Source: Adiantum capillus-veneris
Lineage: Eukaryota > Streptophyta > Polypodiopsida > Polypodiales > Pteridaceae
DNA: 60,000 nucleotides
Assembly: GCA_014529385.2 (NCBI GenBank)
Contig: CM043956.1
Span: forward strand, 89,525,221-89,585,220
Reading direction: 5' to 3'
In this document: positions 44,026 through 55,113 of the stretch, one piece after another
How the letters are laid out: each line of letters opens with the position of its first letter
Position numbering within the stretch: position 1 is the stretch's first letter
Translations under genes and position numbers: made by a program
The notes under the pieces: model-generated
Seen by the model: only the letters and a program-made list of their open reading frames with translations
Told to the model about the DNA's origin: nothing
Database searches by the model: none

Positions 44026-45647
44026 TGGCACCAAAATCCAATCGTGGCCGGAAATCTACCATTCGTGTGGACCCCATTACTAAGGAGTCAGGAAGAGAGT
44101 CTGACCCCAAGCAAGAGAAAATGACTGACACTGAGGCTCGGGAGGAGCATAGTGAGGTTGATGAGGCGCGGGACTCATAGCACTCCAGTCATTCTTGATG
44201 CCGACGGGCAGAACGGGAAGCACGAAAGGCAAAGAGTTCCAAGAATTCTCAGTCTCGCTAGAGAGATGAACATATCAAGGGCAAAAAGGGAAGTCACCAT
44301 ACTTCTAGCAGACAAAACAGAGAAGATATTGATACTGAGACAGAGACAGAGATTGATTGGGATGCTAACACTGACAACTGCAAGAAGGCTCCCAAGCTTC
44401 ATTCTGAAGCCAAGAAGAGAAGTGGTGGGATCAGCAGTAATCGAAATAATTACAAAGCTTCCCTGAAGTTTTTCTTTCCCATATTCAAAGGAGGGAAAAA
44501 GGATGATCCAGATGTTCACATACAAGCTTTCGAGCAATATGCTGAACTAAAAAACATTGATGAAGATGATTGGGGGGAATATTTTCCACAAACCTTGAAG
44601 GAGGCAGCAAGGAAATGGTATTACCATTACCCTGCATGCCAGCTGAGATCATATAACGAATTACTTAAGGCCTTCAGGTTGGAATATTCCAGAAATTGAG
44701 GGGACGAGGATATTCTCTGTGAATTGGATCAGATCAAATAGAGGAATTTGTCAGTCCGCAGCTATGTAGAAAAGATAAAAGAACTGACCAGGCAGTTGCA
44801 AGAACCGCCGTCTGAGAAGAGATTGAGGGCATGGTTTCTGAATGGGTTCAGAAGCAAAAAGCTTAGGGAACAAGAAGTACCAGCCCCTATAAAAAAATTC
44901 AATGATTTAGTCCAAAATGCATTAAAGCTGGAACAACAGGCTAAGAAAGAGAAGAGCCACAAGAAGGGAAGGACCAGTAGCAGTAGCTCGGCTATTGAAG
45001 CTTCTGATTCCAGTGCAACGTCCAGCATCTCCGAGAGCAGCTCCAATGAATGAACAAAGGATAAATCAAAGAAGGGATCATGGACCAAGAAGATTGAAGA
45101 AATGGCTAGACAGATTGCAGAAATTAGCCACACAAGACAGTCGGTCCGAAAGATGGAGACTTGGTGTTCAAGATGTAAATCCAAGGACCACATCTCCACT
45201 GAATGTCCACAATGTACCTACTGCAAGGTCTTTGGTCACCTATGGAATAATTGTGGCATCAGAATTCACCATTTTAAGAAAGGAAAGGATCTATCAGTGG
45301 TTGCCTACACTGAACCAGTGAAGGTAGAACCAATCAAAGTAGCTCAAGAGGAAAGACCAGGTACCAATGGTACTGGTCAAGGACGTGGTAGATACCAACC
45401 AGGAATGGGCAGAGGAAGAGGAAGAGGCAACTTCCAGACCAGGAGCATGACTTGTTATACCTGTGGGAAGTATGGTCATTTTGCAGCCCAATGTCCAGAT
45501 GCACCGGTAACGACTGCCACTAAGGCTAAGGCACCAGAGCCAGTTCCAATCAGGGTGGTTACCAGGAGCAAGGGAGTAATCATTGAAGAAATTCCAAACA
45601 TTTCAAAAGTACCAGTCAATCCTAACAGCAGCAAGTGGGCTCAATAA
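44026..45647 (+). pseudogene. Ty3/gypsy gag with three zinc knuckles
   Basis: A single frame (starting MAPKSNRGRKSTIRVDP) is open apart from isolated stops. A charged N terminus is followed by the retrotransposon capsid region at about 44,455-44,800, with FFPIFKGGKKDDPDVHIQAF and WYYHYP. Three zinc knuckles follow: CSRCKSKDHISTEC and CTYCKVFGHLWNNC back to back at about 45,165-45,255, and CYTCGKYGHFAAQC at about 45,450. A Gly/Arg-rich stretch separates the second and third. Gag would form the particle and bind the element RNA. Stops include TAG at 44,178, TGA at 44,196 and TAG at 44,253, with more near 44,698 and 44,740. The frame continues directly into pol. Confidence 0.8.
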
Positions 45648-46900
45648 AGGGAAGTTTGGAAGGCCAAAGGTAAAGAAAAGGTGGTAGATGAGTGGCAAGA
45701 GCAGCGGTAACTAGGAGCTACAATCACAGAGGATTTAGCTAAGAAGCTACCAGAGCAGCCAGAAAGTTCCGAAGCTAGAGTCATTTAGAAGATACCAGCC
45801 CAATCGACTGATAAAAATCAGTCAGTACCGGCCATGACAGAGACCATGCTGGCTGTAGTACATGGACTAGTTGATGAAATGGGAGTGGATGGAAAGAGTA
45901 GAAGTACTGCTAAAGAAGAATGGCAGTGTGAAGACACCAGTTCTTCAAGCTCTAACAATCAGTCTGACCAAGAGCGAGAGGAAATTCATGTGAAAATTCG
46001 TGATAGAATCCAGAAGCTGACTGTAGAGCTGGAGGATATAAGAAAGACCTTGCCTGAGGTGGCCAACTTTATCAGACAACGTAGGAAGACTGAGGCAGAG
46101 GCTAGAACAGTGGACCTGACGGCTGTCCAGGATGATGAAGTTCCACTTATTCAGGTAGACTACAAGGTCAGGAAGCAGTGGGAACCTCTCTCAAGCGTCA
46201 TACTAGATGGAGGAGCAAGAGTTAACATAATGGGAGCCCATCTTCAACAAAGAATGGGTATCAATAACATGAAACCAGCACCATTCAAAGTAAGAATGGC
46301 AGATCATCGAGTCGAACAGGCGACGAGTATGATTGAAAACATGTAGATAAGAGTTGGGAGGGAGAAATTCAAAACCAGTTTCCTAGTCTTGGATGTGAAG
46401 GGAGCCTATGGAATGCTACTAGGCCGCCCATGGTTAAGAACAACACATGTTGTTCATGACTATGCAAACCAAACTTTGACCATCGAAGGGGCCAGTGGCA
46501 GAATCAAAATCCAGACGAACAACACCAGGAGTTGGAAAAAGGAACTGAGGCCGAAGGAGTTATGTCCGAAATACAGAGCCAAGAAAATTGAGCGAATGCT
46601 AGCAGCTATGAACATATTTCCTTTGGCATAAATCGATTTGAATGCAGTCCTACTGAGTAAAGAGCAAGTTGACAAGCAGAAGAGACAATTCCCTGATCAG
46701 TTTACTGAAGTCAATGCAGGGGAAAGAACAGTTCAGCTAACTGGAAGAATGGAGAAACCAGTTGTCTGCAATACTGATATAATGGAAGAACCCGTATGTT
46801 CTGAAGAGTACCCACTGGATCAGAATAATGATTCAGAAATGAATGGACCTTCTTGGGACTACACTGAAGAATCGACCAAATGAAAAGGAGGCAGACCAAA
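45648..46900 (+). pseudogene. Ty3/gypsy protease region
   Basis: Continues the gag frame. The aspartic protease core is at about 46,197-46,450: ILDGGARVNIMG, the DGGA/DGGS active-site form common in plant gypsy elements, and YGMLLGRPWLR near its end. An acidic, Ser-rich linker precedes it. In-frame stops at about 45,645, 45,708, 45,787, 46,345 and 46,629 are single-codon lesions. The protease would release Gag and Pol products in the particle. Confidence 0.75.
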
Positions 46901-46964
46901 CTGGCTGCTTCCAGACGATCAGGAAGTAGAGGGGTGGAACCTGGGATCAGAGGAAAATCCCAGA

Positions 46965-48584
46965 ATGATCAAAGTCAACAAGCACCTCAAACCGGAAATG
47001 AAGGAAAAGGCACGGAAAATGTTCCAGAACTATAAAGATGTGTTTGCCTGGGAACATACAGATTTGAAGGGAGTAGATCCTGAAGTCTGTCAGCACCGAA
47101 TACCACTGAAACCGGATGCTAGGCCAGTAAGATTGCAAAGATACCGGATGAACCCCAACTATGCAAAGAATGTCAAGGAGGAGATTGATAATCTTCTCAA
47201 GGATGGGTTCATTACGGAAGTAGCAAGCAGTGATTGGTTATTTCCCATAGTCGTCATTCCTAAGAAGAATGGGAAATTAAGAGTTTGTGTCGACTATAGG
47301 AAACTAAATGCCCATACTATTAAGGATCCATTTCCCATACCTTTTACTGATATGTTGCTTGATGAGATCGCAGGATATGAGATGTTTAGCTTCATGGATG
47401 GTTATAGCGGCTATAACCAGTTACAAATCGCTCCTGAAGATAGGTCCAAGACCACTTTCATCACTGAGTGGGGAGCATTCATGTATCTGGTGATGCCTTT
47501 TGGCCTGTGCAATACACCAGCTACTTTTCAGCGGTGTATGATGGAGATGTTTCATGAATTTCTTCATCGGTTCCTCGCCATTTTCATGGATGAATTCACT
47601 GTCTATTCAGATGAGGAACATCGCCTTCTATTCCTAGAGATGGTTTTTAAATGTTGTCAGGAGAAGAGGATTTGTTTGAATCCATCCAAATCTGTATTTC
47701 TGGTTTGGAAGAGACAGCTACTGGGACATGTGGTTTCCCGCAATGGAATAGAGATGGCCAATGACAAAATACAGTGTGTCCAGCAAGCTAAAGCACCCAG
47801 AACTGCTTCAGAGTTGAGTTCTTTCTTGGGTTATGTGAATTTCTATAGAAGATTTGTACACAAGTTTTCTTCTCAAGAAGTACCACTATATGAGCTTACA
47901 AAGAGGACCAGTAAGTTCAACTGGACTGCTGAGTGTGAGGAGAGTTTTCAGAATTTGAAAAAAGCCATTACCAATAAACCAGTCCTTAGGCAGCCGAATT
48001 GGGATATTATTTTTCATGTACATGTAGATGCTTCAGGATTGGCAATGAGGGCAATATTAGCTTAGCCAGATGGCAGAACAAACTATGCAGTCTATTTTGC
48101 TAGTCACAGATTCAGTCAAGCTGAACAAGGCTATATGACTACTGAAAGAGAAGCTCTCGGAATGGTTTTTAGCGCTACGAAGTTCAGGCATTACCTATTG
48201 GGGAATTTATTCCATTTTTATGTGGATCATCAAGCTCTTCTGTTTTTGATTAACAAAGTTATTATTCAAGGCAGGCTGATAAGATGGATGATGTTCCTTA
48301 TGGAATTTGAATTCAGAATTTTCCATAAGCCTGGCCGAAACCACTGTGGAGCTGACTTTCTTTCCAGAAGTACGGAGGGATATTCAGAATCACCTCTGAG
48401 AGATGAGCCAGTCGATGCTAATTTATTTCAGTTAGAAGCAGAAGAATCAGTGGATCCTGAATGGTATGATATTTATCAATTCCTTTCCCAAGGTGCCTTT
48501 CCAGAGGATTGGAAACAGAATCAGAAGAAAGCTCTGATCATAAAAAGCCTGAAATTTACCATCATCGGAGGAGTACTTTATTGA
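46965..48584 (+). pseudogene. Ty3/gypsy reverse transcriptase and RNase H
   Basis: RT runs from about 46,965 to 48,000: FPIVVIPKKNGKLRVCVDYR, FSFMDGYSGYNQLQIAPEDR (motif A aspartate), VMPFGLCNTPATFQRCM, then FMDEF where FxDDF is expected, so one catalytic aspartate is replaced by Glu. RNase H follows at about 48,000-48,370, with HVHVDASGLAMRAILA and TTEREALGMVFSATKFRHYL, ending in the CGADFLSR-like motif. A TAG at 48,063-48,065 splits it. Only one RNase H domain is present, unlike the minus-strand element at the right edge. Confidence 0.85.
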
Positions 48585-48990
48585 CTAGGTGTGGATGGTA
48601 TACTTCGACAATGTGTCCCTATGGAAGGAAGAATGCAAGTGATTTCAGAAGCGCATAATGGTGAGTCTCGTGGACACTTTTCCAACAAAGTGACCTACAA
48701 GAAGATTCTGCAAGCACGTCTGTGGTGGCAAACACTTATTGCTGATGTCAAAAGTTTTTGTAAAAATTGTGACATATGCCAAAGAATGGGCCAACCAACA
48801 GCTGCAGACATGACTCCCTTAATGCCAATACAACCATTGGGAGTATTCATGAAATGGGGACTGGATTTTATGGGACCTTTTAAGAAGGTGACTCCCAGGA
48901 AGAACAAGTACATCGTGATGGCTACTTGTTATGTTACCAAGTGGGTTGAAGCTAAGGCTCTTCCTGAAAACACAACCAAGTCAACTGCAA

Positions 48991-49320
48991 GGTTTCTGTT
49001 TGAGAATATTGTCTGCCGATATGGATGTCAAGTAGAAATTGTGACCGATCAAGGAACACATTTTATCAATGATACTATGGAAATCCTATTGGATATGCAA
49101 GGTTTCTGTTTGAGAATATTGTCTGCCGATATGGATGTCCAGTAGAAATTGTGACCGATCAAGGAACACACTTTATCAATGATACTATGGAAATCCTATT
49201 GGATATTCAAGGTTTCTGTTTGAGAATATTGTCTGTTGATATGGATGTCCAGTAGAAATTGTGACCGATCAAGGAACACATTTTATCAATGATACTATGG
49301 AAATCCTATTGGATATGCTT
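48991..49320 (+). repeat. 110-bp tandem triplication in integrase
   Basis: Units start GGTTTCTGTTTGAGAATATT at 48,991, 49,101 and 49,211. Each encodes the same core segment with the second catalytic aspartate (DQGTHFIND). The extra 220 bp shift the frame by one. Confidence 0.95.
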
Positions 49321-49889
49321 TCAGCCAAGCATCAAAAATCTACTCCTTACTATCCTAGATGCAATGGACAGGATAAAAGTAGCAACAAGACAATAAAGAC
49401 TATTCTCACTAAGGTGGTGCAAAAGAAACCAGACCAGTGGGATTTGAAGCTTCAGACTGCTCTATGGGCTTATAGGACAGCTTATAAGGTAACTACTGGA
49501 ATGACACCATTCAGAATGGTGTATGGTACTAAAGTTGTGGTTCCTATGGAGTTTGTAATCCCCAGTTTGAGAATGGCTGTGAAGTATGGATTAGACTTCA
49601 ACCATAATCTTAAGAAAAGGCTGGATGAACTGATGCAGTTAGATGAACTCAGGCAAAGGGCTATATTGGAACAAGAAATTGTTCAGCAATGAAGGAAGCA
49701 CTGGCATGATCGCCGAATTAAAGCTCGAGAATTCGAGAAAGGAGACTTAGTGCTTCTATATTAGTCTAGATTGGGTCCAAAGAAGCCGAATTTGAAGATT
49801 GCCTGGGCAGGACCTTTTGAGGTCGATTGGGTCTTCTCCATTGGCATAGTCAGATTGAAAGATTTATCTGGAAGCTAAAAGCACGCTTT

Positions 49890-50122
49890 GGTGGTACAAA
49901 AAGGACTGTCCTTGACAGCACCTTTGACAAATCTTCGAGCTACAATTTCTACATGTCACATGAAAAACTGCCTATCATATTATATATCAGTGGATAGATC
50001 TTCAAAAGGAGAATCTAAAAACACAAGGTCCGAAAAGTTTTGACCTAAACTACAAAAATTTTACCAGTCCCCACTTTTTCATTGGTAGAAGTAAAATAGG
50101 TCCTTTTTTTGTACCACCAAAC
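49890..50122. mobile_element. MITE with 8-bp target duplication inside integrase
   Basis: A 233-bp AT-rich, non-coding insert. The left end GGTGGTACAAAAAGGAC and right end GTCCTTTTTTTGTACCACC are inverted repeats differing by a two-base indel. CACGCTTT flanks it on both sides (49,882-49,889 and 50,123-50,130). Removing the insert and one flank restores integrase-like reading across the junction (KHAFTLQD). Four extra bases (AAAC) lie beyond the right terminal repeat. An 8-bp duplication suggests the hAT superfamily; a 9-bp imperfect duplication (Mutator type) is the alternative. Confidence 0.85.
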
Positions 50123-50445
50123 CACGCTTTCACCCTGCAAGACTGATGTTGCCGGGAGTGTATAATGGAGCCAAGATCAAGCTCTATTATTCAGAGACCA
50201 GAGAAACTAGGTTAGAACAAGAAACTAAGGAACTAGAGGTTGCTGATCAAGAGATACCAAAATCAGATATTTTTGGACTTTTTCATGTTCAAGCAGTTCC
50301 AGTTTCAGAATCAGTACCAGAAGGACCAGATCAGTCTGATCTTAGAATCAGTACCAGTATGGTTGCACTAGACTAGGAATCAGTTCAATACCAGTATGCA
50401 CACACTTTCCAAATTTTAAGTGCCCAACGGTCAAATGGCACGTCA

Positions 50446-53400
50446 ATGGTAATTATTACAAGGATGGGTCGCAGTCTTGTCCAATGCATGTCTGCCACGA
50501 TAGCAACAACGCACACAAGTCTAGGAGCGGCGAGTGGTGGAGCTTTTATGGCGCGAAAAGGTATAACAGTCAAGAGAGTTAGCATTTTTCCCCATAAATC
50601 TCCTACACAACGCTTTCCTCCTTTCAAGCATTCGCCATCGCCGAGCTCCGAGGTTTCTTCACTATAGCCGCAAACTTCGACCTCTGACGAGACAGCTGAC
50701 TGTCAGACAGTCTTACCAACGACACCAGGAAACGGCTTTGACACAAGTAAGTCATCTTCTCCTTCGCCTGTTTCATCGCCATCGACCTCACAGTGTATGG
50801 GTAGAAGGAAACGCTCAGAGAAGATGTAGGAAACTCTTGAGGAAACCCAGGCTATAGTTGTTGAGGCAAAGGCAAGCCTTTCCGTTCTTCCATACAGTAA
50901 AATCCAATGATATGTATTCACTGATCACGCAATGACTCTGCTACAACTCTGGGATCTGCGAGTTGTGTTGCAAGCTACAAGGATTGCTTTTGATGTAGAT
51001 ATCATCAAGCAAGTTCTTGATTCCTTTGATGCTGAAACTAGCAGTGCTATGGTAAATAGTAGGAAGGTGTCAGTGACACCATAAGCCATTGCATTTGCAT
51101 TTCGGATGCCTAATGAGCCCAAACCGTCTGTGGCAACTGCGCAGCAAATAAGTATCGCTTTGAAGGAGGATGAAACGGCTAGAAAGAAGCGAAAGAAAAG
51201 TGCTCAAGGAGTTCCAGTGGAAGCCTCCACTGCTTACAAGTTTGTAGCTGAAGTAGTCAGCCTTAAGAACAACCCAACGTATGTGTTAGAAAAATTGTTT
51301 TCTATGCTGTTGGCCAAGATACTGGATCCACAAGTCCATATCAACCTTTGTCAAATAATCTCACATAATGTACTCCAACAGACTGCCAAGCTGAAATCTC
51401 AAACTGTTTTCAAGGCATGGTATGTCTGGCAATTCCTGTATTGGGCTACTGCTGCAGATGTTAATGAGCAGGTAAAGCAGGCTTGGAGTGAGCAGCCCAT
51501 TTTTGAACCAAAGAAAATTGAACTGTCCTCAGACAACGAGGAAACAGATAGTCAAACGATTTCCGCTGACCCGAAAAGGAAAGCCACTGCAAAAGAAGCT
51601 GGTAGATCAAAGAAGCAAAGAATTACACTGACAAAAAGCAGTGAGTTCTTGAAGCAAATAGAAAGCCAGGTTAAGGTAGTAAGCACTGAGAAAGATGAAA
51701 TGAGTAAAACTGAGTAGCAATCTGCTCAGAAGACTGTGCCTGATAAGCCAGTTGTTAAAAATATAGTTGCTACTGGATCTGGGAAAGATCATGTCAAGCC
51801 AGTCACTGTTGAGAAGATACTAGACCAGTCAGGGGACAAAGGCAAGAGTCAACTGGACAAAGGGAAAGGTCCAGCGTTCTCAACTTTGTCTGGTGGAGTT
51901 CCTGCCATTACTGGAAATCCTTTGCAACTGGTAAAACAAGATAAGTTGCAGCAAATACAAACTTAGAAATTGAGAGGGCATCTTTTGCTCAGCAAAGCTG
52001 ATTATGCAACTTTACGCTACGTGGCTCCGGTGGCAATATATGAACCTGTTGATTCTGATCCAACCACTGTCAAAGACAGATATTCAGTACTGATACAGTC
52101 TTCTTGGAATACCATTGTCAGTTGTATGGGACAACTGGTGGAGGCTGCTGGATCAAAAGACGAAGTCAAAAAGCTTAAAGATGACTTGGCAGAAGCATAG
52201 CATCAGATTGAAACACTTCAGAAAGCCCAGGAAGTGCAGAACATACAACACAGGGTACTGGAAGCTCAATCAGAAAGGACTCAGAAGTTGTTAAACAAAA
52301 AGTTAGCTAAGGCTGAGTCTGAAATTATGATCATCAAAAGTCAAAGGAATGAAGCACTGAGAGCTGCCGAGCGAGCTGAAACGATGCTCAAGATGAAGCG
52401 GGGGGAATTCAAAAACCTGCTATTGCACCATACAGCTCTGAAGCGTTCGCTGATTGATAGATACATCTACAATATCTTGTCTGAAATTTTAAACCCTTCA
52501 GGCAATGCTGTTTTCGACTTAGAAAATTTAAGGTCCTTGATGGAAAGAATGCATAGCGATTTGCAGGACAAGGTGGGTGAGTTCAATAATGCTCTGATGA
52601 ACCAAGCTATAATGGATTATATTGAGCAACAGACTTCCCCGGATGAGGATGAAGAAGATGAAGAAGATGCAGCTGATCAGGAGGAGGATGATCAAGAAAC
52701 TGGGCATACAAAGGACGATGATGATGCCCCGCCACCATCTCCACCTCCAGGACCTGGTACTAGTGGGACAGGGCCAGATGAAGGAGGCCAGTCACAGCCA
52801 AACCAGCCAGACCAGAATGAGGGTCAACAGGAAGGACAGGATAAAGAGCACCAATCGGGTAATCAGCAGACTGAAGAGCACCAACCCAGTAAAACTGGGA
52901 ATCAACCAACTGATCACTCCCATCACAGCAGAGAGGCTAAAGGGAAAATGAAAGTTCAGGATGAGGGACCAGTGGATGATCATCAGCATTCACTGCGCGC
53001 AGCTCATTAGTTTTAATAAGCAAGTGAGACATCAACAAGCCTCCATCACCAGACAGTATCTGGAGGATGATGCTCTCTGGACTGACTTGGAAAGATTTCA
53101 AAGACTATATGTGGGAGCCAGGGAAATGGTAGAACATTGGAAATCAGCTGCTTTCCATGATAAAGAAGCTTGTAGACTACTTGCGCATCCCAGTACAGTC
53201 CAGCTGTTGGAATGAGTTCCTGAATGGATACTCAATGCTAATGAGAAAGTGGAAAACCCGCACTGGCAAAGGCAATCTACTGCAGATTGTTGATCCTTAG
53301 CTCTAGAACTAGAACTTCTGCTGGGTAACAAACCAACTTACCACTGCATGAAGGATGTTAGGGTACAACTCAAGGAAGTTTTGGTACAAATGCAAGCTGC

Positions 53401-53917
53401 CATAGGTGTTTTGGATCAGAGAGGCAAAGCCATTCTTGAGGACCAGACAACCACTAGCAGAGGACCTCAAACGTGAATGTCAGTAGGAGCACAGGCAAAT
53501 GCTCTCCGAACCCTATTCCAGCTAGTGAGAGTCACCAGAAAGATGATGCAGCAGGAGAACCAGGTTGTTCTCAATTTCCTGGAATTTGTGTCTGATTCTC
53601 CAATTCTCTTGTATGTTTTTCCAGCAAGAGAAACTGAGTTGCCAAGATTCTTTCCAGTGCTGTATCCTCAACATCAAGCACCATTTGATCGACTCACATA
53701 TTTCAAAATAACTGATGAGCTTCAGGATTGGTATGAGCGATCAACTGTGGAATGGAAGACTTGGCAGACATTGCTCAATGATGCTCTCCAAATCAATGAC
53801 ATTCAGGCAATGAAAGAGGAGCTGCATAGGATTCATGGGCTGGTGGAAGATTCAAATCAAAGGATTGACCAGGATTACTAATCAGTTGCTACAACTCACG
53901 GTCGAATCTTCCAAATT
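50446..53917 (+). pseudogene. Long extra reading frame downstream of gypsy pol
   Basis: After integrase one reading frame continues for about 850 codons (50,446-53,010) with about seven isolated stops, then shifts by one and continues to about 53,881-53,920. This is the position of env-like genes in Athila-type elements, but no signal peptide or membrane segment is evident. A Ser/Pro-rich, then basic N terminus leads to a mostly helical region (about 50,900-51,500) containing RIAFDVDIIKQVLDSFDAET and WYVWQFLYWATAADV. Next come a Lys/Asp-rich linker and a coiled-coil-like Glu/Lys/Arg region at 52,200-52,400. After that is an acidic, Pro/Gln/His-rich stretch at 52,620-52,990. A second helical region in the shifted frame includes YFKITDELQDWYER. 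I do not recognise the protein. Confidence 0.6.
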
Positions 53918-53920
53918 GCA

Positions 53921-55085
53921 TGAAAAAGACATTGCAGCAAAGCCGGTGTGAGCGGGATGAAAACACACATAGCGCCTCTATAACGAACCGACACACACTC
54001 TTGGGAAGATACACACACACACTATGGGGCACCACTCGCCTTAGACAACACACCTGGCCGAGACAGGGAACACACCTCTGGAGTGAGAGGAGAGAGACTA
54101 TCCACTTGCCCACTCCACACAGACACACACACACACACACCCAAAAAACTAAGCTCAAAAGAGGAGAATTTCTGATGTTTAGATACAATTGAGCTTGGGC
54201 CAACACCAATGGGGCAAATAGCTCACACAATATGGGTAAAATATGCCAGATACAATCACAAACTAGAGCAGAAACTTCGCTCATAGGAGAAACTTACACA
54301 GAAAAAACAGCAGGAAAAGAGTGAGGAATTTGGCAAAATGGACAGTGCCATCGCGTCCAGAACGGCCCAAAACCCCAGTCTACAATGTCAAAGTGCTCAA
54401 ATCCGACCTCGGATGAGCAGTTTACGGCCAAAACAGGCTCCAAAAACCCAAAAACACACCTGCGGTTGTTCCTCCTCTCTTCTCCACGTTTTTTTCTGGT
54501 CTTCTCTCAGTTTTTTCAGTTCTCACACTTAGATTTATTAGTTGGGCACCCTTGGCCTTTTAGATGACCTCAAACGGACCCCGAACAGGCCAAAAACTGA
54601 CCTCGCAGTGCATAGTTGTCACCTTTTTTGCATCATCCGCACACCTGGCACTCATTTCTTTTCAATAATGCGTCTCGCAACCACGTGAAGTGGCCCCAAA
54701 AAGTGGTCTTAATGATGACCTTTCTGCATAACTCTCACAAGAAAACACCACTTTGTATCCGTATTCATCCACGTGCAAATATTGACCCCGATCGGCCTCC
54801 TGACGCCACTCAATGCCATCTGACGCACCTGCTTACCTCATGTCGTCGGCCTGTGGATAGCTTCCTCAAGAAGTTTTACGCGCTACCAACTCCTCCTTAT
54901 TGTAGAAAAAACACAGTGGTACTGGTAATAGTGAAAATCGATGCACTATGTACACCCTGTCCTACCTGTACACATGTGGGCCCCACGTAACCACCTGGCT
55001 CTGAAAAATGGGCATTTCTTTATTTGATGCACCATGCATGTATATGTACATATGCGCAATCCCCTGCTCCAAAAAACTCCCGACA
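53921..55085 (-). repeat. Putative 3' LTR of the minus-strand Tat-type element
   Basis: On the minus strand, a purine-rich tract (AGGGGATGGG) lies just after the pol stop and is followed by TGTCGGGAG at 55,085, a typical LTR start. The other end is uncertain: 53,921 (TGAAAAAG on plus) or 53,947 (TGTGAGCGGG on plus) would each give a TG...CA unit of 1.14-1.17 kb. It includes a CA tract at about 54,120-54,140. The second LTR lies beyond the window, so this cannot be confirmed here. Confidence 0.45.
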
Positions 55086-55113
55086 TAATTTGCCCATCCC
55101 CTAACCTGCTAGA

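Larger units (their letters stand above)
48585..50376 (+). pseudogene. Ty3/gypsy integrase, disrupted by triplication and MITE
   Basis: The zinc-binding HHCC region is at about 48,650-48,785 (HNGESRGHF, then CKNCDICQ). The catalytic core has WGLDFMGP, VTDQGTHF and, after the disruption, the YYPRCNGQDK region, where the expected Glu of NGxxE is changed to Asp. A 110-bp segment of the core is present three times (48,991-49,320), shifting the frame. The C-terminal part reads EFEKGDLVLLY and WAGPFEV, and resumes after the MITE with LPGVYNGAKIKLYY. No chromodomain is seen. Confidence 0.8.

Noticed and set aside
46197-46260. Protease active site DGGA read as a loss-of-function change
   Set aside because: DGGA/DGGS forms are common in plant gypsy proteases and occur in both gypsy elements here, so I do not treat it as a lesion.
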